Shown here: positions 1-5,604 of the stretch, piece after piece
Layout: every line of letters starts with the position of its first letter
Numbering within the stretch: the first letter of the stretch is position 1
Source: Colimorpha sp964483145
Lineage (GTDB): Bacteria > Bacteroidota > Bacteroidia > Bacteroidales > P3
Reading direction: 5' to 3'
DNA: 12,940 nt
Assembly (NCBI GenBank): GCA_964483145.1
Contig: CAZAAK010000067.1
Location: forward strand, 1-12,940
Made by a program: the position numbers and the translations under genes
The notes under the pieces: model-generated
Database searches by the model: none
What the model was told of the DNA's origin: nothing
What the model saw: only the letters and a program-made list of their open reading frames with translations

Positions 1-52
1 TAACAATGAGTATAACTGAATATTAACCCTGTCTAAAAATGGGGAGTACTAT

Positions 53-889
53 ATGAAATCACCCAAGGAAATTAATGTTGAGCAGTGGTTATTGCGACTA
101 ACACAGGAGATTGTGAGCTCTACTGCTGACCACGGCGATTTGCCGTTGCATGTAGTTAATGACCTTATCCATGACGAAGAAATTCAAGCAATGCAAGATT
201 ATGCCAACAAGGTGTCTATTGCTCGTCTCGGATTTAACGACCACGGTCCCGTACACATGCGCACCGTCTGCTGCAATGTCCTCAAGATGCTCAAAATCCT
301 CAACCAAGCCGGTATTCCCACCACGTTGCAACGCGAACAAATGGGGACATTCGACGACAGTGTCACGGCTGCAGCACTGGCGGCATTCTGCCACGATTTC
401 GGCATGACAATCGGGCGTCAGGACCACGAACTATACTCAGGCATTCTAGCTTATGGGATCATTGACCGAATCCTCCTCAAGAATCTTCCCAATCCCAATG
501 ACTTGATGCGCCGTGTGGTCATCCGCTCCACAGCAATGGAAGGTATCATCGGCCATATGGGCACACGCAAAATCCATTCTATTGAGGCGGGGCTTATCCT
601 TGTTGCCGATGGTTGCGACATGACCAAGGGACGCGCGCGCATCCCCATTGAAATTCATTCGGCCCCAAGGATGGGCGACATACACAAGTACTCTGCCAAC
701 TCTATCGACAAGGTGTTTATCAAGGCTGGCGAAAGCCGTCCCATCAAGATTCTTGTACAGATGTCGGCGGAAGTGGGATTCTTCCAAATTGAGGAGGTAT
801 TACTACCCAAAGTCAACTCTAGTCCAGCCAAAGATCTCATCGAGTTGTTTGCCGGTGTAGAAGGTCAGGACATGAAGAGGTATTTGTAA
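53..889 (+). CDS. HD-domain metal-dependent phosphohydrolase (archaeal-like family)
   Basis: This 278-residue cytoplasmic protein has no signal peptide or membrane segment. It carries HD-superfamily metal-binding signatures: NDHGPVH around residues 62-68 (His64, His68), CHDFGM at 113-118 (His114-Asp115), GRQDHE at 121-126 (His125), GHMG at 167-170 (His168) and an acidic VADGCDMTKGR segment at 184-194. Such proteins normally hydrolyse a phosphate ester or nucleotide with bound metal, but the substrate cannot be read from sequence. The layout (DHGxxH, HDxGM, EAG..ADGCDMTKGRxRIP, then a C-terminal segment with MSAEVGFFQIEEVLLPKV) resembles HD phosphohydrolases I recall mainly from methanogenic and other archaea. 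That link is from memory, not from a search. The ATG at 53 is the first in frame and lies in a short upstream stretch without a Shine-Dalgarno site. The next gene starts 451 bases downstream behind its own promoters, so this is probably a separate transcription unit. Confidence 0.85.
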   Translation: MKSPKEINVEQWLLRLTQEIVSSTADHGDLPLHVVNDLIHDEEIQAMQDYANKVSIARLGFNDHGPVHMRTVCCNVLKMLKILNQAGIPTTLQREQMGTFDDSVTAAALAAFCHDFGMTIGRQDHELYSGILAYGIIDRILLKNLPNPNDLMRRVVIRSTAMEGIIGHMGTRKIHSIEAGLILVADGCDMTKGRARIPIEIHSAPRMGDIHKYSANSIDKVFIKAGESRPIKILVQMSAEVGFFQIEEVLLPKVNSSPAKDLIELFAGVEGQDMKRYL

Positions 890-1056
890 TCGGGCTTAAG
901 GGGGGGGGGGAGAAAAAACAGCCCCAGCTCTTCTCTACCGAAAAATTACGGGTAGGACAAATGGTCAGCGCTTCTTTCTGCGGTACTGAAACAGTTCGGC
1001 GGGGGGGAGCAGAAGATTATGGAAAAGGGGACTTTTCAACACAAAAAAATAGTCCA
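890..1056 (+). other. Intergenic stretch with an 11-G tract and small inverted repeats
   Basis: No gene is visible between the HD gene and the rplM promoters. The stretch holds an 11-G run at 900-910 followed by A-rich sequence, and GGGCT (892-896), which can pair with AGCCC (920-924). It also holds a 5-bp CTACC/GGTAG hairpin (935-939 with 951-955) and a second G run at 1001-1007. None is a convincing terminator: the hairpins are short and lack a T tract. How transcription of the HD gene ends is therefore unclear. Confidence 0.6.
900..910 (+). repeat. Poly-G homopolymer (11 G)
   Basis: An uninterrupted run of eleven G residues starts 11 bases after the HD gene stop codon. A run this long is prone to replication slippage and to sequencing error. 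It is outside any coding frame I support, so length changes would affect only the downstream non-coding region or the 3' end of the HD transcript. Confidence 0.9.
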
Positions 1057-1063
1057 TAATTTT
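1013..1063. repeat. Inverted repeat abutting the rplM promoter
   Basis: ATTATGGA at 1016-1023 is the exact reverse complement of TCCATAAT at 1053-1060. With one G-T wobble and two more A-T pairs the arms extend to 11 bp (1013-1023 with 1053-1063). Between them sits GAAAAG (1022-1027) and CTTTTC (1032-1037), a perfect 6-bp hairpin with a 4-base loop. The right arm covers the TAATTTTG box at 1057-1064 and most of the TTTG at 1061-1064. This could be an operator, an RNA structure or coincidence. Confidence 0.6.
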
Positions 1064-1064
1064 G
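1034..1064 (+). promoter_or_regulatory. Candidate upstream promoter P1 of the rplM operon
   Basis: TTTC at 1034-1037, 19 bases, then TAATTTTG at 1057-1064 fits the Bacteroidota -33/-7 pattern (TTTG, 19-21 bases, TAnnTTTG) with one mismatch in the -33 box. Its -7 box contains the TTTG that serves as the -33 box of the next promoter, so the two could not be occupied at once. It is the weaker of the pair. Confidence 0.45.
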
Positions 1065-1091
1065 CCAATCCAAAAAAAGTTTGTAATTTTG
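1061..1091 (+). promoter_or_regulatory. Promoter P2 of the rplM-rpsI-rpsB/tsf operon
   Basis: TTTG at 1061-1064, a 19-base spacer, and TAATTTTG at 1084-1091 match the Bacteroidota sigma-factor consensus exactly. Transcription would start roughly at 1097-1100. That leaves a leader of about 240 bases before the rplM start codon, long enough to hold a regulatory RNA. Position and match make this the likely main promoter of the ribosomal gene cluster. Confidence 0.75.
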
Positions 1092-1097
1092 CGCTTC

Positions 1098-1340
1098 CTT
1101 AGCATAGTGGATAGAGGTCTTGTTGTTTACCCGTTCATGCCTCATGGACAGTATGTTAAGTGAAAAAATGTATGCCGAGAAATTGTTTGAAAAATGTCTT
1201 TAGGAGGTTATCCGTCACCCCCTTATGGGCAGGAAAAGCGAAGCAGTTGCGGCAACTTTTTTTGAACAGAGAAAGATTTATACAAAAGTCTTTTCTTGAG
1301 AGAAAACAAAAAATTGAAGAAACATCATCGTTAAAATAAA
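1098..1340 (+). ncRNA. Long structured 5' leader of rplM (candidate ribosomal-protein leader)
   Basis: About 240 transcribed, non-coding bases lie between promoter P2 and rplM. Visible hairpins are GTTCATG/CATGGAC (1133-1139 with 1143-1149, one wobble), AGTTG/CAACT (1245-1249 with 1253-1257) running into a T tract to 1263, and TTTTCT/AGAAAA (1291-1296 with 1301-1306). The second resembles a weak terminator inside the leader. L13 operons in other bacteria are known to be controlled through leader RNAs. Whether this is such an element is inference, and I did not recognise a specific known motif. Confidence 0.45.
1245..1263 (+). terminator. Possible attenuator hairpin in the rplM leader
   Basis: A 5-bp stem (AGTTG/CAACT, loop of 3) at 1245-1257 merges into seven T residues ending at 1263, some 77 bases before the rplM start codon. 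The stem is short for a standalone terminator, so it would give partial termination at best. A position inside a leader suits conditional control better than a transcript end. Confidence 0.35.
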
Positions 1341-1796
1341 ATGGATCAGTTAAGTTACAAAACAATCTCCGCCAACAAGAATACCGTCCAAAAGGAATGG
1401 GTGCTCGTTGACGCCGAGAATCAGACCGTTGGACGTTTGGCTACCCGTGTTGCCAACATCCTTCGTGGCAAGACCAAACCTTGCTTCACCCCGCACGTCG
1501 ACTGCGGCGACAATGTCATCGTCATCAATGCCGAGAAGGTTGTCTTCACCGGCAAAAAGATGACCGACAAGATTTATCAGCGTTACACCGGCTACCCCGG
1601 TGGTCAGCGTGAGACCACACCCGAGAAGGTTCTTGCTAGCCACCCCGAGCGCGTTCTCGAACACGCCATTAGAGGCATGCTCCCCAAGAATCGCCTTGGA
1701 GACCAGCTCTATCGTAACCTTCATGTATACGCCGGTTCCGAGCATCCGCATCAGGGTCAGAATCCTAAAGCCATCAATATTAACGAAGTTAGATAA
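1341..1796 (+). CDS. rplM: 50S ribosomal protein L13 (uL13)
   Basis: This is a structural protein of the large ribosomal subunit, binding 23S rRNA early in assembly. The 151-residue product matches the Bacteroidota form of L13 in length and motifs: EWVLVDAENQTVGRLAT near residues 20-34, FTPHVDCGDNVIVINAEKV near 50-68, YTGYPGGQ near 82-89, GMLPKN near 113-118 and LHVYAGSEHPH near 128-138. The ATG at 1341 begins the MDQLSYKTISANK segment, which is usual for this phylum's extended N-terminus. Upstream bases are A-rich with no Shine-Dalgarno site. It is the first gene of the ribosomal cluster, and rpsI starts 8 bases after its stop codon, so the two are surely co-transcribed. Confidence 0.97.
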   Translation: MDQLSYKTISANKNTVQKEWVLVDAENQTVGRLATRVANILRGKTKPCFTPHVDCGDNVIVINAEKVVFTGKKMTDKIYQRYTGYPGGQRETTPEKVLASHPERVLEHAIRGMLPKNRLGDQLYRNLHVYAGSEHPHQGQNPKAININEVR

Positions 1797-1804
1797 TACA
1801 GCAT

Positions 1805-2191
1805 ATGGAAGTAATCAACACAATTGGCAGAAGAAAATGCTCCGTTGCCCGCATCTACATGACTGCCGGCACTGGCAAGATTGTTGTCAACAACAGAGAT
1901 TATAAAGAATATTTCCCCACTGGTCCGCTGCAGTACATTGTCAACCAAGCATTTCAGGTTGCCAATGCCGAAGGCGAATGGGACATCAAAGCCAATCTTG
2001 ATGGCGGTGGCATCACTGGCCAAGCCCAAGCCTTGCGCATGGCTATCGCCCGTGCCTTATGTGAGAACAACATTGAGGACCGCCCTGCTTTGAAGAAAGA
2101 GGGCTTTCTGATGCGCGACCCGCGTATGGTTGAGCGTAAAAAGCCCGGTCAGCCCAAAGCCCGTAAGCGCTTCCAGTTCAGTAAACGTTAG
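1805..2191 (+). CDS. rpsI: 30S ribosomal protein S9 (uS9)
   Basis: This structural protein of the small-subunit head has a C-terminal tail that reaches the P-site tRNA. At 128 residues it has the normal length for the family. Recognisable motifs are NTIGRRKCSVARIYM near the start, GTGKIVVNN, GGGITGQAQALRMAIARAL around residues 63-81, and the very basic tail KARKRFQFSKR ending in the invariant SKR. It follows rplM by 8 bases in the conserved rplM-rpsI pair. The next gene begins only after a 312-base non-coding spacer. Confidence 0.97.
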   Translation: MEVINTIGRRKCSVARIYMTAGTGKIVVNNRDYKEYFPTGPLQYIVNQAFQVANAEGEWDIKANLDGGGITGQAQALRMAIARALCENNIEDRPALKKEGFLMRDPRMVERKKPGQPKARKRFQFSKR

Positions 2192-2503
2192 TTTGCTAAA
2201 GGTGTAGAGAGAGCAGGAAAGCCATGCAGTTGCTGGGTAATAGACAAAGAACTACTGGGCTTTAGGACCTCAAAACCACAAGCGTCAAATCAAGAAAAAG
2301 TTTAGAATCCAAATTGCCGCGAGACTCCGTCGAGTTGCCAGTTCTGCTGCCCAAGGCAAAAGCAGAAAAACCCGACACACAGAAAGGACTACCCGACAAT
2401 TGGTAGCAGTTTGTGAAGTAGCGGGGAACGTACAAAATAAACACAACGATTCCTTTGCAACTTCAAAACAAAATTTAGGAACGTAAACAAAAAAGAAAGA
2501 ACA
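2192..2503 (+). ncRNA. Spacer/leader between rpsI and the rpsB-tsf fusion with several hairpins
   Basis: No gene is supported in these 312 bases. Three local hairpins are visible: ACTC/GAGT (2324-2327 with 2332-2335), TTCTGCT+GCC pairing with GGC+AGCAGAA (2342-2351 with 2355-2367, a 3-A bulge) and CTACC/GGTAG (2389-2393 with 2402-2406). TTGCC occurs at 2314-2318 and at 2335-2339. Either copy could pair with GGCAA at 2355-2359, which would compete with the second hairpin. CCCGACA is repeated directly at 2371 and 2392. I found no good TTTG/TAnnTTTG promoter, only a poor TTCCTTTG at 2450-2457 without a -33 partner. It may be a regulatory leader for S2/EF-Ts. Confidence 0.35.
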
Positions 2504-4297
2504 ATGACTGATTTAAAATTTGAAGAATTACTTGAAGCTGGTTGTCATTTTGGTCACTTGAAGAGAAAATGGAATCCCAAAATGGCTCCCTATATTTTCA
2601 AGGAGCACAACGGTATCCACGTTATTGACCTTCAGAAGACCATCGTTAAGGCAGACGAAGCTGCCAATGCCTTGAGACAAATTGCCAAAAGCGGCAAGAA
2701 AGTCCTTTTTGTTGCCACAAAGAAACAGGCCAAGGACGTTGTTGCCGAAATGGCCAAGAGCGTTGACATGCCTTTTGTAACCGAGCGTTGGCCCGGTGGC
2801 ATGCTTACCAATTTTGCTACCATTCGCAAAGCTGTGAAGAAGATGAACAATCTCGACCAGTTAATGCACGACAAAGACTTCAACAACTTCAGCAAGCGTG
2901 AACGCCTTCAGGTGAATCGCGAGCGTGCCAAATTGGACAAGAATCTCGGGTCCATCGCTGACCTCACCCGCCTACCCAGTGCCTTGTTTGTTGTTGACAT
3001 CAACAAGGAGCATATTGCCGTTGCCGAAGCCCGTCGACTGAACATCCCCACCTTTGCTATCGTTGACACCAACTGCAACCCCGACCTTATTGACTTTCCC
3101 ATCCCCGCTAACGATGATGCCTCCAAATCGATTGCCGCTATCCTGAAACATATGGCGGAAGCGATTCAGGAAGGTCTTAATGAGCGAATGCTCAACAAAG
3201 ACGCCCAAAACGAGGAAGAGGGTGAAGTAAAAAATGGGGAAGTTTCCACCGAAAGAAAGACCCGTCCCCGTCGCCCCAGAAACGAAGCTCCCAAAGCCAA
3301 TACCAATATGGCAAATATCACTGCAAAACAGGTTAATGAGCTTCGTCAGCTGACGGGTGTCGGTATGATGGACTGCAAGAAAGCCCTCGTAGAATGCGAT
3401 GGCGATTTCGAAAAAGCGATTGACTTCCTTCGTCAGAAGGGTCAAAAAATGGCTGCTAAACGCGCCGACCGCGATGCAAATGAAGGTTGCGTTTTGGCCA
3501 AGAGTTGCGGCAACTACGGAGCGCTCATCATGCTGAGCTGCGAGACCGATTTCGTGGCCACCAACGCCGGCTTTGTCGAGTTTACCACCTCCATTCTTGA
3601 TACCGCTATGTCCCAGCACCTCACTAACAAGGATCAGGTGATGGACATGGAACTCAACGGCCGTAAGGTTCGGGACTGCATCACTGACCAAATTGGAAAG
3701 ATTGGCGAAAAGATAGAGTTGGCCCATTTTGAGACCATTGAAGCCCCCAAAGTCTATGCCTACATCCACCCCGGCAACCGCATGGCCTCCATCATCGGGC
3801 TAAGTCAGGAAGGCTTCGATGAGGTTGGGCACAATGTTGCCATGCAGGTCGTTGCCATGCGTCCATTGGCTTTGGACGCCGACAGCATTCCTCAAGAGGT
3901 GAAAGATAGAGAGCTTGCGATTGCCGCCGAAAAGACCCGTGAAGAGCTCATTGGCAAGGCTGTTGATGCTGCTCTGAAAAAGGCTGGCATCAACCCCGCC
4001 CACGTCGACAGCGAAGAGCATATGCAATCCAATATGAGCAAGGGTTGGATCACCGCCGAACAAGTGGAAATGGCCAAGAAAATCAAAGTTGAAGAAGCTG
4101 AAAAGAAAGCCGCAACCCTCAACGAGCAACAAATCCAGCAGATTGCCAATGGTCGTTTGAACAAATTCTTTAAAGAGAACACTTTGGTTGAGCAGGAGTA
4201 CATTATGGAAAACAAAATGACCGTTCGCCAGTTCCTCTCCAATGCAGACAAGAACCTTACCTGCACCGGTTTCAAACGCCTCGAACTCGGCGCTTAA
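2504..4297 (+). CDS. rpsB-tsf: Ribosomal protein S2 fused in frame to elongation factor EF-Ts
   Basis: One open frame of 597 codons encodes two proteins that are normally separate. Residues 1 to about 226 are S2 (uS2), a small-subunit protein, with CHFGHLKRKWNPKMAPYIF at 14-32, FVATKKQA at 69-76, ERWPGGMLTNF at 94-104, SIADLTRLPSALFVVDI at 150-166 and IVDTNCNPDLIDFPIPANDD at 186-205. A charged linker, about 227-268, is first acidic (EEEGE at 237-241) and then basic (RKTRPRRPR at 251-259). EF-Ts, the factor that removes GDP from EF-Tu, follows from Met269 (ATG at 3308). It shows TGVGMMDCKKAL at 284-295, CETDFVATNAGF at 346-357 and the conserved INPAHVDSEEHM and SKGWIT segments near its end. 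The EF-Ts part alone is 329 residues, the usual Bacteroidota length, so neither half is truncated. No stop codon or frameshift separates them, and linker codons match the rest of the gene. Internal starting at Met269 could still yield free EF-Ts. The domain calls are near certain; a single translated polypeptide is what the sequence predicts. Confidence 0.93.
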   Translation: MTDLKFEELLEAGCHFGHLKRKWNPKMAPYIFKEHNGIHVIDLQKTIVKADEAANALRQIAKSGKKVLFVATKKQAKDVVAEMAKSVDMPFVTERWPGGMLTNFATIRKAVKKMNNLDQLMHDKDFNNFSKRERLQVNRERAKLDKNLGSIADLTRLPSALFVVDINKEHIAVAEARRLNIPTFAIVDTNCNPDLIDFPIPANDDASKSIAAILKHMAEAIQEGLNERMLNKDAQNEEEGEVKNGEVSTERKTRPRRPRNEAPKANTNMANITAKQVNELRQLTGVGMMDCKKALVECDGDFEKAIDFLRQKGQKMAAKRADRDANEGCVLAKSCGNYGALIMLSCETDFVATNAGFVEFTTSILDTAMSQHLTNKDQVMDMELNGRKVRDCITDQIGKIGEKIELAHFETIEAPKVYAYIHPGNRMASIIGLSQEGFDEVGHNVAMQVVAMRPLALDADSIPQEVKDRELAIAAEKTREELIGKAVDAALKKAGINPAHVDSEEHMQSNMSKGWITAEQVEMAKKIKVEEAEKKAATLNEQQIQQIANGRLNKFFKENTLVEQEYIMENKMTVRQFLSNADKNLTCTGFKRLELGA

Positions 4298-4317
4298 TTC
4301 CTCTACAGAAACTACCG

Positions 4318-4356
4318 AAAGAGGCGGCTATGGAATCCCTAGCCGCCTCTTTTTTT
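4318..4356 (+). terminator. Intrinsic terminator after rpsB-tsf (also faces the opposing operon)
   Basis: AGAGGCGGCTA at 4320-4330 pairs perfectly with TAGCCGCCTCT at 4340-4350 around a 9-base loop. The stem extends to 13 bp using the flanking A's and T's, with a T tract to 4356. It lies 21 bases after the fusion stop codon and 22 bases from the end of the convergent methyltransferase gene. Read from the other strand the same stem is followed by only three T's, so it is stronger for the plus-strand transcript but may serve both. Confidence 0.92.
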
Positions 4357-4377
4357 GATAGAGACCTGTTCGTATGT

Positions 4378-5604
4378 TTATGGAGACACATTGCACCGCT
4401 GGCAGAGCCAAACGCGGGGAGTTGAAGAAAGAGTGGCAGCGATGAGAAAGAGTGAGCCACCTTCGGAGAGTTTTAGTTTTTTTTGAAGTTGGTCGGAAGT
4501 GAGAGGATAGTTGCGGGAGATGACATGAACTTTATGCTCAGGTAAGAGATGCGCTAATTTTTTGGAATTGATTGAAACTTCCTCAATAACCTGAAAGATG
4601 CGTCCTGGGAAGTTGGGCAAGAAGCGGGAAGATGTGTAAAGATGAGTGTTGCAGGAGAGTTTGTCGAGACCATAACATTGGCTGATAAGGTTGAAACAAC
4701 CACCTTTCATAAGGGCGGCATTAGGCTCGTAGAGGTAGTCCCCATGGCCGATTTGGGTAGCAAAGGTGGGAGAGGCGGAAGATTCCTGAGGATAGCTGAA
4801 ACATTTTGCTTGTGCAGCCAGATTCAAGGTACCCAAAGAATTGGAAGAAAGGTTTAGGCAGCAGATGGAGGGAATATCGGCACCATTTCCAGACTGGAGG
4901 AGAAAAAGGACCTCTTTGCATTCGTTGCGAAGTGCAACGATGTGGACTTGGACAGTTTGTGGCAACTGACAAAGAGCCTGATGAATATCAACCATGGGAG
5001 AGGCCTTGATCATAAGATACCTGCAACGGTCAAGCAAAAGGTCGAGACACCGTAGGATGTTGGGAGTACAATTCTCAAAAGCGACTACCTTGTTCCCATT
5101 TTCATCGCGTCGGGCGGGATCAAGAAGAATCATGTCGTAGTGGACACCGCTTCCCTGCAAAAGGGCAATACTGTCGCCTTGATGGCAAGCGATATTACTC
5201 TGACCAAGCACATTGAAATTGCGCTCGGCAATAGTAGCAAGGATTGGGTTGAGTTCGAAATAATCGACATAGGAAGCCCACTGCGCGATAAAGTAACTGT
5301 CGACCCCCATGCCACCAGTTAGATCAGCGAGGGTACCTCCTCCAAGGGATTGGAAAAGAAGTGCTTTGTATCGGGCGACGACTTCGGAAGAGCTCTGCTC
5401 GCGGTTTAGTTTTGGCGGATAGAAGTAATCGGTACAATAGGCAAGTGTTGGCCATTTGACCAACGCTTGCTTCTGCCCTTCGAGTTGCTGCGCCACTAAT
5501 TTGAGGTCTACCGATGGATAGCGTTTTTGCTGCAAAAGCAACTTCAGAGGATCCTCATCGAGGTGATTGCGTGCAAAGGCTATTATTTCAGAGTAGGAAT
5601 CCAT
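4378..5604 (-). CDS. SAM-dependent methyltransferase with THUMP-like domain (PG1098-like)
   Basis: This cytoplasmic protein of 408 residues resembles the Bacteroidota family typified by Porphyromonas PG_1098. It has an N-terminal helical/ferredoxin-like part (1-85), a class I methyltransferase core, and a C-terminal THUMP-like region. Motif I is LADLTGGMGVDS at 92-103 (SAM-binding loop), an acidic residue follows in YFELNP at 115-120, and motif IV is LDPARR at 161-166. The later segment LYEPNAALMKGG is characteristic of the family. A nucleic-acid substrate, probably RNA, is inferred from the THUMP-like domain; the target base is unknown. The start was set at ATG 5604-5602, which overlaps the upstream stop codon by one base (TGATG). 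A TTG one codon earlier is also in frame but less likely. It is the last gene of the leftward operon and ends close to the shared terminator. Confidence 0.85.
   Translation of the reverse strand: MDSYSEIIAFARNHLDEDPLKLLLQQKRYPSVDLKLVAQQLEGQKQALVKWPTLAYCTDYFYPPKLNREQSSSEVVARYKALLFQSLGGGTLADLTGGMGVDSYFIAQWASYVDYFELNPILATIAERNFNVLGQSNIACHQGDSIALLQGSGVHYDMILLDPARRDENGNKVVAFENCTPNILRCLDLLLDRCRYLMIKASPMVDIHQALCQLPQTVQVHIVALRNECKEVLFLLQSGNGADIPSICCLNLSSNSLGTLNLAAQAKCFSYPQESSASPTFATQIGHGDYLYEPNAALMKGGCFNLISQCYGLDKLSCNTHLYTSSRFLPNFPGRIFQVIEEVSINSKKLAHLLPEHKVHVISRNYPLTSDQLQKKLKLSEGGSLFLIAATLSSTPRVWLCQRCNVSP

Noticed and set aside
2450..2457. TTCCTTTG as a promoter for rpsB-tsf
   Set aside because: It has one mismatch in the -7 box and no TTTG-like sequence 19-21 bases upstream, so the evidence is too thin.
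3220..3310. Sequencing error hiding a stop codon between rpsB and tsf
   Set aside because: A TAA exists one frame away near 3228, beside a run of six A's, so an indel could in principle separate the genes. I kept the fusion because the linker keeps gene-like codon usage right up to the EF-Ts methionine in the observed frame. Raw reads would settle it.
2972..3769. 265-codon open frame antisense to the S2-EF-Ts gene
   Set aside because: It lies entirely inside a strongly supported gene, has low-complexity Gly/Val-rich composition, and is explained by codon bias of the sense strand.
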